Assembly (NCBI GenBank): GCA_013177855.1
Contig: JABLYA010000001.1
Span: 729,231 to 793,230 of the forward strand
Direction of reading: 5' to 3'
DNA from: Ignavibacteria bacterium
Lineage (GTDB): Bacteria; Bacteroidota; Ignavibacteria; Ch128b
DNA: 64,000 nt
The notes below the pieces were generated by a model. The model had not been told where the DNA came from. It searched no databases and saw nothing but the letters and a program-made list of their open reading frames with translations. Positions 9,355-18,580 of this stretch are shown one piece after another (the stretch's first letter is position 1; each line of letters starts with the position of its first letter). The translations under genes were made by a program, and so were the position numbers.

Positions 9355-9990
9355 TCAGGAGTTTCGATTTTCAATGTCAGTAATTTTATCAAGACGTTTT
9401 TGATGCCGCCCACCTTCAAAGTCTGTTTGAAGCCAGAGGGAAATGAAGGATTTTAGAATTTCAACATCAAATACGCGGGCACCTAAACTCAGAACATTAG
9501 AATTGTTATGTTCTCTTGAACTTTTAATTGCATATTCATTATAACCAACAGCAGCACGAATCCCCTTCACTTTATTTGCAACCATTGCAGAAGGAATTCC
9601 AGTTGCATCAATCACTATTCCTCTTTCAGCTTGATTGTTTTTAACAGCGAAAGCAACTGCGTAAGCAAAATCGGGATAATCGCAGGACTGCTCGGAGTTC
9701 GTTCCAACATCAATTACTTGAAAACCTTGAGAACTTAAAAAATTAATTAGCTCTTTTTTTACCTTAAATCCAGTATGATCAGAACCAATTGCAATTGTTT
9801 TAACTAAATTTTTTGAAGCCGATGAATCTGAACTCAATTGTTTAAGTTGAATATTTCTTAATTCAATCTTTTCTCTAATTATTACATCTTTAGCCGATGG
9901 AGTAAGAATTGTGTTTTCATCAATGTAAAGTTCCTTCAAACCCTGTCGAACCAGTTTTAAAACATCAGCTTCGGTAATTAGTTTTTTCAT
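9355..9990 (-). CDS. RpiB/LacAB-family sugar-phosphate isomerase with N-terminal extension
   Basis: Residues 66-211 are an RpiB/LacAB-type domain: AIGSDHTGFKVKKEL at the start and SREHNNSNVLSLGAR near the end, including the His161 that corresponds to the ring-opening histidine of E. coli RpiB. Two features are unusual. A 65-residue N-terminal extension contains ITEADVLKLV and LTPSAKDVI, resembling a short segment found in ethanolamine-utilisation and microcompartment-associated proteins. The catalytic loop, normally CGTGxG, reads DATGIPS (128-134), replacing the catalytic cysteine by aspartate. Ribose-5-phosphate isomerase is the default expectation, but another sugar phosphate or altered chemistry is possible. 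The start overlaps manC by ATGA. Confidence 0.75.
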   Translation of the reverse strand: MKKLITEADVLKLVRQGLKELYIDENTILTPSAKDVIIREKIELRNIQLKQLSSDSSASKNLVKTIAIGSDHTGFKVKKELINFLSSQGFQVIDVGTNSEQSCDYPDFAYAVAFAVKNNQAERGIVIDATGIPSAMVANKVKGIRAAVGYNEYAIKSSREHNNSNVLSLGARVFDVEILKSFISLWLQTDFEGGRHQKRLDKITDIENRNS

Positions 9991-11054
9991 AAGTAGTCAT
10001 TCATTTTTTTCATTTTCAAATAATCTACAACTTTTTTCACATCCTGCGAGTGAGTTCTATTTGCAACTAAAACCGCATCATCAGTATTGATGACAATAAC
10101 ATGCTCAAGTCCTAAAACTGCTGTAAAATTATTTTCTGAATAGACATAAGAATTCTTTACATCATCAACAAAGCACTTACCGTGCAGAGAATTTCCATTT
10201 TCATCTTTATGACTTAACTGATAAACTTCTTCCCAACTGCCAACATCGCTCCAGCCAAAAGTGCTTCTTATCACATAAACCCGATCTGATTTTTCCATCA
10301 CTCCATAATCAATTGAAATACTTCTTAACATACCATAAACAAGCTCAACCTGTTTTTGAAAATCATCTTTCAAGAGATGCTTTTGCAGCTTTTCTAATCC
10401 TTCATAAAGGTCTGGCATATGTTTTTTGAATTCTTCAAGAATAACATCTACACGCCAGATAAACATTCCAGAGTTCCACAAGAAGTCACCACTTTCAAGA
10501 AATCTTTCTGCTGTCTGGTAATTCGGCTTTTCAGCGAATGTTTTCACTCTAAAAATATTTTCTTCAATTTCTTTCTCATCTCTTTGAATATATCCATAAC
10601 CAGTTTCGGGTCTCGTTGGTTGAATTCCAATTGTAACCAATCCTTTTGAATGATAAGAAAAGTAGATTGCTTTTTTGATTATTTGAACGAAGGCATCTTC
10701 ATCTCTAATTATGTGATCGGCGGGTAGAACAACTGTAACCGCATCCGGATTAAAACTATGAATAATTACAGATGCAAGACCAATACATGCTGCCGTGTTG
10801 CGGCCGAATGGTTCTATTATAATATTGTCATGCGGTATTTGTGGTAATTGTTTCTTAATCTCTTCTTTTTGGATTTTGTTCGTCACAATAAAAGTATTTT
10901 CAAGTGGAATGACTTTATTAATCCTTTTTACCGTGTTTTGAATCATTGTGTTTTCATCAAAAATTCTTAAAAGTTGTTTAGGCATTTTTTCGCGGCTTCT
11001 GGGCCAAAACCTTGAACCAACTCCACCTGCCATTATTACTGCATAAACTTTCAT
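9987..11054 (-). CDS. manC: Mannose-1-phosphate guanylyltransferase
   Basis: This enzyme makes GDP-mannose from mannose-1-phosphate and GTP for polysaccharide synthesis. The nucleotidyltransferase signature AGGVGSRFWPRSREKMPKQ lies at the N-terminus, and VLPADHII, RPETGYGYIQ and WNSGMFIWR follow in the expected order. It is a short form of about 355 residues without the phosphomannose-isomerase domain. An upstream ATG at 11066 is in frame, but the ATG at 11054 is preferred because AGG(T) stands 6 bases upstream and the conserved sequence starts there. It follows the acidic protein gene directly and its stop overlaps rpiB. Confidence 0.92.
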   Translation of the reverse strand: MKVYAVIMAGGVGSRFWPRSREKMPKQLLRIFDENTMIQNTVKRINKVIPLENTFIVTNKIQKEEIKKQLPQIPHDNIIIEPFGRNTAACIGLASVIIHSFNPDAVTVVLPADHIIRDEDAFVQIIKKAIYFSYHSKGLVTIGIQPTRPETGYGYIQRDEKEIEENIFRVKTFAEKPNYQTAERFLESGDFLWNSGMFIWRVDVILEEFKKHMPDLYEGLEKLQKHLLKDDFQKQVELVYGMLRSISIDYGVMEKSDRVYVIRSTFGWSDVGSWEEVYQLSHKDENGNSLHGKCFVDDVKNSYVYSENNFTAVLGLEHVIVINTDDAVLVANRTHSQDVKKVVDYLKMKKMNDYL

Positions 11055-11055
11055 A

Positions 11056-12465
11056 TCAGACCTCATATTGTAGTTGTTGAAGTTTTTCTTTAAGTAAATT
11101 ATGTTTTTTCAAAAAGGGTTCGAGATCAATATCTTTTTCTTTTAATAGAGATACAAGAACAATCAAAGTGCTTCGAATTAATTCAGCTTCAGATTTTTTA
11201 ACGACAATTTTATGATCTCGAATCGCAACAAGTGCAAGCCAGTAAACTTTGATCAATTCAGAAATAAAATCATGGTTTAACTGAGCTGCAAGTTGAAAAC
11301 ATTTATATGCCTGCTGAATTAGTCGGAAAATTTCTTCTTCTGAAAAATTTTCATTAATAATTTTATTTAGAAACTCATCTACTTCGAGAATGTTTTGCAA
11401 AATTAATTTCTCGAATTCAAGAAATAATGTATCGTTTGAAAGTTCCTTAGAAGGATCTAAGACTTCTTTGAGGGTGGATTCTTTTTCTTCTTCAGATTGT
11501 TCCTCTGAAATATCATCAAAAGTCTGAGCATTTAATTGCTCAATTTCTTTAAGTGTTTCTTCAGCTTTTTCAATCTCTTTTTCACCATCAAAATTTTGCA
11601 ATGTTTGTTCTGTTCGAGTTTCTTCAGTTATTTTTTCTTCTTCAGTTAATAATTGTTTTTCTGAATCAAAACTCTCATCAGTTGATTGGTAAATATCTTC
11701 TTGACTTTTTTGCCCAATTGTATCTGTTGTAAATTGTTCAGTGCTTGTTTTTCCATCGTCAAATTGAAGCGGAAGAACTAAAGCATCTTCTTCTTTTTCT
11801 GTCTTTTCAATTTTCTTAGAGATTGATTTTTTAGCAATTCCGTTTTCAATCTCTAATTCTTCTTTGACTTCAGACTCTTCGGTAATTCTAAATTCTTCTT
11901 CTACATCCGACTTTTGTTTATTCAAATCTGATTCAGTGATTGACTGACTTTGTTTATCTAAATCATCTTTCTTAATTGCAATAATCTCTTCTTTTTCATC
12001 TTTTAGAAATTCATTCAGATCAAGTTTGGGCTGCTTGATTTCTTCTATAACTTTTTCTTCTGTCTCATTTACTTCCGGCTCTTTCAACTCATAAAAGGTG
12101 AAAGTTGTATCGTCAAAGACGATTTTTGGTTTTTTTCGCGATAAAATTCCGCTTCTATAATTCCCCTGCAAAAATCTTCGAAGAATTGATTGAACTGCAT
12201 CACGATCAGAAACAAATTGATAACTAATTTTTTCCAGATCGATATGCGATTTATTCAGTCTTCTATAAATTGAGATGAGTTTTGATGCCGTCTCTTCAAG
12301 TTCAACAACCCGTTCCATCATTTTAAGATCGGGAAATAAGTCCCGGCTGTTCTCTATCTTAGAAACTAGTCGAGAAAGGAGTTTCTCTTTTTCCTTATCA
12401 GAAACTCTAATTCTTGAAGCGGCACTTTTAAACAGCTGAACTATGTAAAATTTTACGAAATCCAA
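11056..12465 (-). CDS. Acidic protein of unknown function
   Basis: Not recognised. The 469-residue protein has three parts. Residues 1-120 are basic and helical (coiled-coil-like, FPDLKMMERVVELEETASKL). Residues 125-340 are a low-complexity, strongly acidic linker rich in Glu, Lys, Thr and Ser. Residues 345-469 are a hydrophobic helical domain (ILEVDEFLNKIINENFSEEE to KEKLQQLQYEV). There is no signal peptide or clear membrane segment, so it is probably cytosolic and may act as a tether between two folded ends. It begins with TTG one base after the alr stop and is followed by manC. Codon use resembles the neighbours, with no sign of transfer. Confidence 0.75.
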   Translation of the reverse strand: MDFVKFYIVQLFKSAASRIRVSDKEKEKLLSRLVSKIENSRDLFPDLKMMERVVELEETASKLISIYRRLNKSHIDLEKISYQFVSDRDAVQSILRRFLQGNYRSGILSRKKPKIVFDDTTFTFYELKEPEVNETEEKVIEEIKQPKLDLNEFLKDEKEEIIAIKKDDLDKQSQSITESDLNKQKSDVEEEFRITEESEVKEELEIENGIAKKSISKKIEKTEKEEDALVLPLQFDDGKTSTEQFTTDTIGQKSQEDIYQSTDESFDSEKQLLTEEEKITEETRTEQTLQNFDGEKEIEKAEETLKEIEQLNAQTFDDISEEQSEEEKESTLKEVLDPSKELSNDTLFLEFEKLILQNILEVDEFLNKIINENFSEEEIFRLIQQAYKCFQLAAQLNHDFISELIKVYWLALVAIRDHKIVVKKSEAELIRSTLIVLVSLLKEKDIDLEPFLKKHNLLKEKLQQLQYEV

Positions 12466-12466
12466 T

Positions 12467-13582
12467 TCAATAAATGAACTTTCTTTTTACTCTTTTTGAA
12501 ATAGATGTACAAACTTCATAAGGAATTGTATTCAAAATTTGAGCAATATCATCCGCATCAAATTTAAAACTTTCTGATGAACCAAGCACAATTACTTCAT
12601 CTTCATACGAAACATCGTCACAACCAAAATTAACCATAATTTGATCCATTGTAACTCTGCCTACGACATCATACATTTTATTACGATAAATCACTTTGCC
12701 TTTATTTGAAAGTAAACGATTATACCCATCAGCATAACCTATTGGAAGAGTTCCGATTTGTGTTTTTTCATTTGTGAAATAAGTTCTGCCGTAACTGACG
12801 CTTGTATTCTTTTCAACCCATTTAAGAAAAGCGACCTTTGTTTTAATTGACATTACCGGTTTAAGTGGAATCGATTCACTTGTTTCTTTCGAAGGATAAT
12901 AACCATATAAAGAAATTCCAGGTCTGACAATATTAAAATACGATTGAGGAAGATCTAAAATTGCTCCGCTGTTTGCTGCGTGAAAGTATTTTACATTTTT
13001 GATTTTACTTTTGGTAATCTCAATTGCTGTATTAAACCTATCAAGCTGATGAAGTGCAAATGTCTTATCTCTATGATCCGAAGTTGCAAAATGTGTATAA
13101 ACACCTTCAAGGTAAATCGATTTATTCTTCTTGATAAAATTTAGATAATCTTCAAGCTCATTCAGTTGAATTCCAACTCGGCCCATACCTGTATCAATCT
13201 TCAGATGAATATTAATTTTTGTTTTCGATTTTTCAGCATATTCGGCTAAACCTTTCAAAGTCGAAAAATCATAAACAGTCGGAGTAATTTTCAATCTCGA
13301 AATGAACTTGAAATCAGCTGGATAAATTTTCCCAAATACAAGAACATTTACATCAGGAAATTTTCTTTTGAATTCTATTGCTTCTTCAACTAAAGCAACG
13401 GCGAAGTATTTTGGTTTGGGAGTAGTGTTTAAGAGAGCTTCCACACATTTAATCATTCCATGACCATAAGCATCGGCTTTTACAACTGGCATCACTAAAA
13501 CATCTTTACCAACTTTCTTCGCAATTGATTGATAATTGAAGATAAGATTAGATAAGTTAATCTCAGCAAATGTTGGTCTCAT
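12467..13582 (-). CDS. alr: Alanine racemase
   Basis: Alr interconverts L- and D-alanine for peptidoglycan, using pyridoxal phosphate. The PLP lysine lies in PVVKADAYGHG (Lys35) and the catalytic tyrosine region in VSYGRTYF followed by LPIGYADGY. The C-terminal beta domain has VGRVTMDQIMVN. Length (371) is typical. It is the first gene of the run alr-acidic protein-manC-rpiB-pyrK-pyrD-folC. A TATATTTG promoter element ends only five bases before the ATG, so the transcript may have almost no leader. Confidence 0.96.
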   Translation of the reverse strand: MRPTFAEINLSNLIFNYQSIAKKVGKDVLVMPVVKADAYGHGMIKCVEALLNTTPKPKYFAVALVEEAIEFKRKFPDVNVLVFGKIYPADFKFISRLKITPTVYDFSTLKGLAEYAEKSKTKINIHLKIDTGMGRVGIQLNELEDYLNFIKKNKSIYLEGVYTHFATSDHRDKTFALHQLDRFNTAIEITKSKIKNVKYFHAANSGAILDLPQSYFNIVRPGISLYGYYPSKETSESIPLKPVMSIKTKVAFLKWVEKNTSVSYGRTYFTNEKTQIGTLPIGYADGYNRLLSNKGKVIYRNKMYDVVGRVTMDQIMVNFGCDDVSYEDEVIVLGSSESFKFDADDIAQILNTIPYEVCTSISKRVKRKFIY

Positions 13583-13587
13583 CGTTG

Positions 13588-13595
13588 CAAATATA
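13588..13595 (-). promoter_or_regulatory. Probable -7 promoter element of alr
   Basis: The minus strand reads TATATTTGCAACGATG, with ATG being the alr start. TATATTTG fits the TAnnTTTG consensus of Bacteroidota. No TTG lies at the usual 19-base distance, so the -33 element is weak or absent. If transcription starts 4-6 bases after the box, the alr mRNA is essentially leaderless. Confidence 0.45.
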
Positions 13596-13732
13596 CGAAG
13601 ATTGAATCTCCGTTTTATTGATTAAATATTTTTAGTTAGTGTAATTATTAAAGTTTTCAACGACGAAAGTGTTGAATGTGAATAAAATGAAATGTGAGAA
13701 AAATCTTTTCTGTATTTTATTCGGTTACAATG

Positions 13733-14100
13733 TCATCACTTCGGGATTTTTTTCTTTTTTATTCTGATTTATTCAATAATAATTTCATCTATTCTGGATT
13801 TTTATCCTCCAAAATGTTGGAAAGATTCTTTTCTTAACACAAGGTTAATTCGTTTTTTATTAAGGGAAACTTCACTCAAAAAATCCACATTGTTCCCTTA
13901 CAGGTGTATTTCAACATTTCCCACTCATTAAAATTGATTAATCAATCCTGAAATTAGCTTCAGCTCCGATCATAAATAGACATTACACTAAAAAATAAAT
14001 CCTTAAAGAGGTAAAATTATTATAAAACCAATTCTCATAATTGTCTCTCAAAACTCAGAAGGGATGAAATTATCATATCAACAATAAAAATCCTTCATAT
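13733..14100. repeat. Degenerate hairpin-repeat cluster in a gene-free stretch
   Basis: The 716 bases between alr and the permease hold no credible gene. They carry degenerate members of the repeat family seen at 51.9-53.4 kb: ATCACTTCGGGAT (13735-13747) preceded by AATGTC, and ATCTATTCTGGAT (13787-13799) preceded by AATAATTTC, 52 bases apart. A unit in the opposite orientation follows at about 14054-14074 (CTCAGAAGGG followed by ATGAAATTAT). Between them an 8-bp inverted repeat, TAAGGGAA (13861-13868) with TTCCCTTA (13893-13900), could form a separate stem. The order here (TTC-type, then GAA-type) is the reverse of the main clusters. Confidence 0.55.
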
Positions 14101-14298
14101 AAAAATTTCACTCTATGATTTGGATGATTAAAAATCACTCATTCATAATTTTTAATTTTAATCAACTTGTCTTTTGATTATAATAATTCCCCTCTTCATG
14201 ATTTTAAATTAAAAGCTTTCATCCAGCAATGTTCTACCATTTCTTATTTGAATTACCTTTCATTTTTAATAATTTCAAAAAATCAAACGAGGAGAAAA

Positions 14299-15714
14299 AT
14301 GAAACAACCTGTTGAGAAAACTTCTGATGGACTTGTAAGAGGTCTCTCAGTAACAGCAGCAACGATGATTGTTGCGGGTTCAATGATTGGCTCAGGAGTT
14401 TTTCGTAAGCCATCGATAATGGCTGAGCAATTAATGTCGCCTGAACTCGTTTTACTTGCCTGGGTTGTTGCTGGAATTTTTACACTTATTGGTGCACTAA
14501 CAAATGCTGAAGTTGCAGGAATGATTGATGCAACGGGTGGTCAATACAAATATTTCAGAACAATGTACGGTGATTTTATTGCGTTTATCTATGGATGGTC
14601 AATTCTTGCTGTAATTCAAACTGGAAGTCAGGCATCAATTGCTGTTGTTTTTTCAGAATATCTTGGTTATTTCATTAAGTATCCACAATTCTCTGAAGAG
14701 GTTCAAAAATTTTCGATTTATGTTCCACTTGTAGGAAATATTTATCCGCTTCAGGATTTTGGAACAAAAGCTGTCGCGATACTTTGTCTTCTCTTTATAA
14801 CAGGAATAAATTATGTGGGAGTAATTTTTGGAGGCGGAGTTCAAACTTTTATTACATTTGTAAAGATTGCTTCGATACTCCTTTTAGCTTTACTTGCTTT
14901 CATTTTCGGGAACGGAAGCCTGGCAAATCTTACTACGGATGCAATTCCCGTTCACAATGAATACAATGTTTTAACAATGTTTGGTCTCGCACTTGCAGGA
15001 GCCTTCTGGGCTTATGACGGTTGGAATAATGTAACTTTTGTTGCCGGCGAAGTGAAAAATCCCAAACGAAATGTTCCAAAAGCTCTTGCATTCGGGACTT
15101 TAATTGTTATGGGAGTTTACTTAATTATCAACTTAGCATATATGTATGTCTTGCCAATTGATAAAATTGCAAAATCTCCGCTTGTAGGTGCGACTCTTGC
15201 TGAAACAATCTTCGGACCAATTGGTGGATCAATCATTTCAATAGCAATCATCATTTCAACATTTGGTGCAGTGAATGGAAGTATTCTTGCAACTGCTCGA
15301 GTTCATTTTGCAATGAGTCGGGATGGATTGTTTTTCAAACCACTCGGCAAATCGCATCCAAAATTTTCTACGCCTGGAACTTCTTTAATCGTGCAGGGAA
15401 TCTGGTCAAGCATTTTGACTTTAACAGGAACATTCGATACAATCTCTGACTATGTGATATTTGCTTCATGGTTATTTTATGGAATGGGAGCTTTTGGAGT
15501 TTTTGTATTAAGAAAGAAAATGCCAGATACTCATCGACCGTATAAAGTTATTGGTTATCCATTTCTTCCAGCATTATTTGTGATCTTTGCGGTTCTTTTT
15601 GTCGGCAATACACTTTACTCCGATACAAGCAATGCAATGATGGGATTAATTTTAATTTCACTTGGAATTCCATTTTATTTTTACTGGAAGTATTTTGCAA
15701 AAAAGAAGGCTTAG
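14299..15714 (+). CDS. APC-family amino acid permease
   Basis: A 471-residue inner-membrane transporter of the amino acid-polyamine-organocation superfamily, with about 12 hydrophobic segments. The first helix has the substrate-binding glycine motif GSMIGSGVFRKP, and TM6-like FWAYDGWNNVTFVAGEVKNP is characteristic of the LAT-like branch. The start is the ATG preceded by GAGGAGAAAA at 14289-14298; reading frame open further upstream has no ribosome-binding site. It stands before polA with a six-base gap, so the two may share a transcript. The substrate cannot be told from sequence; a neutral or cationic amino acid is likely. Confidence 0.88.
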   Translation: MKQPVEKTSDGLVRGLSVTAATMIVAGSMIGSGVFRKPSIMAEQLMSPELVLLAWVVAGIFTLIGALTNAEVAGMIDATGGQYKYFRTMYGDFIAFIYGWSILAVIQTGSQASIAVVFSEYLGYFIKYPQFSEEVQKFSIYVPLVGNIYPLQDFGTKAVAILCLLFITGINYVGVIFGGGVQTFITFVKIASILLLALLAFIFGNGSLANLTTDAIPVHNEYNVLTMFGLALAGAFWAYDGWNNVTFVAGEVKNPKRNVPKALAFGTLIVMGVYLIINLAYMYVLPIDKIAKSPLVGATLAETIFGPIGGSIISIAIIISTFGAVNGSILATARVHFAMSRDGLFFKPLGKSHPKFSTPGTSLIVQGIWSSILTLTGTFDTISDYVIFASWLFYGMGAFGVFVLRKKMPDTHRPYKVIGYPFLPALFVIFAVLFVGNTLYSDTSNAMMGLILISLGIPFYFYWKYFAKKKA

Positions 15715-15720
15715 GATTTT

Positions 15721-18477
15721 ATGAAAAAAGCATTTTTAATTGATGGAATGTCGATGGCTTATAAAGCCTACTTCGCTTTTATTTCGAGACCTCTCAGAAA
15801 TTCAAAAAATCAAAACACAAGCGCCGTTTATGGATTTCTTTCATCTCTCTTGAAAATTTTAGAAAACGAGAAACCCGATTACATCGCAGTTGCCTTCGAT
15901 ACAAAAGAAAAAACTTTTCGACATGATAAATTCCCAGAATATAAAGCAAATCGTCAGTTAATTCCCGATGATATGATTTATCAACTTGACTACATCAAAA
16001 AAATCTTAAAAGCAATCGACATCGAGATAATCACAGCACCAGGATTCGAAGCCGATGATATTATTGGAACGCTTTCAAAGAAATTCAAGGACCAAAAAGT
16101 TCAATCATATCTAGTTACTCCTGATAAAGATTTTCTTCAATTAATTGAAGATGGAATTTATGTTTATAAACCATTAAAGAAATCCGTTGAGGATGCTGAA
16201 GTTTATGATATTAATAAAGTTAAAGAAGAATATGGATTAACTCCTGAACAATTTATTGACTTTTTAGCTTTAACCGGCGATCCAACCGACAATATTCCAG
16301 GCGTGAAAGGAATTGGCGAAAAAACAGCGCTCGAACTAATTAAAGAATTCGGCTCACTCGATAACATTTACAAAAGCATTGATAAGATCAACAAAGTAGC
16401 TCTTAAGCAAAAATTGATTGACGGAAAAGAGATGGCTTACCTTTCCCGTGAACTTGTTACCATCAAACGAAATATTCCAATTGATGTAGACCTTGAGAAC
16501 TTAAAGATTAAATCGCCCGATGTCAAAACTCTTGAAAATTTGCTCAACGAACTTGAAATAAAAACCTTTAACAAAAGATTAGAAAATCTACTGAACACAA
16601 AAATCAAATCTTCTACACCGACTTTATTTGATACCGAAGAAGTTGAAAAACCAGAAATCAAAATCAAGGAAATAGATGGGACTAATTACATACTTTTAGA
16701 TTCAGAAGAAAAGATAAAACAATTCATTCTTAAAGCAGAAAAATCTGATTTAATAGTTTTTGATACTGAAACTGACAACTTAAATTCAATCGATGCAAAT
16801 TTAGTTGGACTTTCATTCTGCCTGAATAAATCGGAAGCATATTTCTACAAACTCGAAAATCATAGGAACTTTGACGCAAAGGAAAATGACAGAAAGAATT
16901 TGAAACTTTTTAAGAAAATACTTGAAGATCAATCGAAATTAAAGATTGGGCAGAATTTGAAATACGACATTAATGTTTTATACAATTATGGAATTGATGT
17001 ACAACCTCCGTTTTTCGATACAATGGTGGCTGCTTATGTTTTAAATCCTGATGGAGTGACTGGATTGGATGATATGGCTAAGAAATATCTTAATTACGAC
17101 ACTTATAAAATTTCCGCTTTAATCGGAGATAAGAAAAACTCAGCACTGATGTGGAATGTGCCAGTGAATGATCTTAAAATTTATTCGTGCGAAGATGCGG
17201 ATATAACTTATCAACTTTATTTGATTTTAAAAGAAGAATTAAAATCAAAAGAGTTGATCGATCTATGTGAAGAGATTGAATTTCCACTTGTAAAGACTCT
17301 TTCTGATATGGAATTAAGAGGAGTTTACATCAATACTTATGATTTGCAAGATTTGAGCATTGAACTCGGTAAACAAATCTCCAACATCGAAGCAAAGATT
17401 TACGAACTCGCAGGAGAAGAATTTAATGTTAACTCAACCAAGCAATTACAGGAAATTCTTTTTGTAAAATTAAAATTAGAACCGACAAAGAAGACCAAAA
17501 CTGGATACTCAACAGATATTCAATCGCTTGAGCAAATGCGATTTTCACATCCCATAATTGAGCATCTGATTAATTACAGACAGCTTGTTAAACTTAAAAA
17601 CACTTATGTAGACTCACTCCCTGAATTAATTAACAAGAGAACAGGAAGAATTCATACAAACTATAATCAAACTATTACTTCGACTGGAAGACTTTCGAGC
17701 AGCGATCCAAATCTGCAAAACATTCCAATTCGTTCTGAGATGGGAAAAGAAATTAGAAGAGCTTTTGCTGCGTCAGATGAAAATTGGAAAATTCTGAGTG
17801 CCGATTATTCTCAAATTGAATTAAGAATTTTAGCTCACATCTGCGAAGATCCAAATTTAATTCAGGCATTCGAAAATGATCTTGATATCCACGCTGCAAC
17901 TGCATCAAAAGTATATGGGGTTCCGATTGATCAGGTAACTCCAGAAATGAGAAGAAAGGCTAAAGAAGTCAATTTTGGAATTCTTTATGGAATTGGACCA
18001 TTTGGTTTGAAAACAAGGCTTGGAATTTCTCAAACTGCAGCTAAAGAATTGATTGACAGATATTTCAGGACTTACAAAAAAGTTCATGATTATCTTGAAG
18101 AGACAAAAAAATTTGCTCACAAAAATGGCTATGTGGAAACACTGAAGAAACGAAGAAGATATTTACCAAATATTAATTCCCAGAATGCGACGGTTCGTTC
18201 TGCTGAAGAAAGACAGGCGATCAATATGCCAATTCAAGGTACAGCTGCTGATATGATTAAAATTGCAATGAACAATATTTCAAAATATTTCAGAGAAAAT
18301 AAATTGAAGTCAGCGATGATAATTCAGGTTCATGATGAGTTGGTCTTCGAAGTTCATAAGGATGAGCTCGAGGAAGTAAAGAGAGTCGTAAAGAAAGAAA
18401 TGGAAGGGGCAATTAAATTAAAAGTCCCTGTCAAAGTTGATATTGGAATTGGTAACAATTGGTTAGATGCTCATTGA
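15721..18477 (+). CDS. polA: DNA polymerase I
   Basis: PolA performs repair synthesis and primer removal. All three domains are present in 918 residues. The 5'-3' nuclease (1-290) has GFEADDIIGTL and the helix-hairpin-helix DNIPGVKGIGEKTA. The 3'-5' exonuclease (about 310-500) keeps its acidic residues: FDTETDNL (Exo I), QNLKYD (Exo II) and YSCEDAD (Exo III), so proofreading should be active. The polymerase domain has motif A DYSQIELRI (about 695), motif B RRKAKEVNFGILYGIG and motif C QVHDELVFE (about 869). Retained proofreading is notable because many bacterial PolA proteins have lost it. Confidence 0.97.
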   Translation: MKKAFLIDGMSMAYKAYFAFISRPLRNSKNQNTSAVYGFLSSLLKILENEKPDYIAVAFDTKEKTFRHDKFPEYKANRQLIPDDMIYQLDYIKKILKAIDIEIITAPGFEADDIIGTLSKKFKDQKVQSYLVTPDKDFLQLIEDGIYVYKPLKKSVEDAEVYDINKVKEEYGLTPEQFIDFLALTGDPTDNIPGVKGIGEKTALELIKEFGSLDNIYKSIDKINKVALKQKLIDGKEMAYLSRELVTIKRNIPIDVDLENLKIKSPDVKTLENLLNELEIKTFNKRLENLLNTKIKSSTPTLFDTEEVEKPEIKIKEIDGTNYILLDSEEKIKQFILKAEKSDLIVFDTETDNLNSIDANLVGLSFCLNKSEAYFYKLENHRNFDAKENDRKNLKLFKKILEDQSKLKIGQNLKYDINVLYNYGIDVQPPFFDTMVAAYVLNPDGVTGLDDMAKKYLNYDTYKISALIGDKKNSALMWNVPVNDLKIYSCEDADITYQLYLILKEELKSKELIDLCEEIEFPLVKTLSDMELRGVYINTYDLQDLSIELGKQISNIEAKIYELAGEEFNVNSTKQLQEILFVKLKLEPTKKTKTGYSTDIQSLEQMRFSHPIIEHLINYRQLVKLKNTYVDSLPELINKRTGRIHTNYNQTITSTGRLSSSDPNLQNIPIRSEMGKEIRRAFAASDENWKILSADYSQIELRILAHICEDPNLIQAFENDLDIHAATASKVYGVPIDQVTPEMRRKAKEVNFGILYGIGPFGLKTRLGISQTAAKELIDRYFRTYKKVHDYLEETKKFAHKNGYVETLKKRRRYLPNINSQNATVRSAEERQAINMPIQGTAADMIKIAMNNISKYFRENKLKSAMIIQVHDELVFEVHKDELEEVKRVVKKEMEGAIKLKVPVKVDIGIGNNWLDAH

Positions 18478-18493
18478 AATTAAATGAAACTTT

Positions 18494-18568
18494 CTTTGCG
18501 TTTAACTCTGCGAACTCTGCGCCTCTGCGATTAACTTTTTTCAACGCAGAGACGCAAAGGACGCAAAG
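18494..18568. repeat. Large inverted repeat between convergent genes
   Basis: Between polA and the PorV-like gene, which converge, the left arm CTTTGCG...CCTCTGCG (18494-18529) faces CGCAGAG...GCAAAG (18545-18568). The inner stem CTCTGCG/CGCAGAG is perfect over 7 bp, with a T-rich loop (TTTTTT). The motif of repeated CTCTGCG and TTTGCG words is a kind of intergenic repeat familiar from many bacterial genomes. It may act as a two-way terminator; its GC content differs from the surroundings. Confidence 0.6.
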
Positions 18569-18580
18569 TGTAGAAAAGAA

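Noticed and set aside
14167-14298. Longer N-terminus of the APC permease
   Set aside because: The in-frame extension is not hydrophobic in the family manner, and GAGGAG lies directly before ATG 14299.
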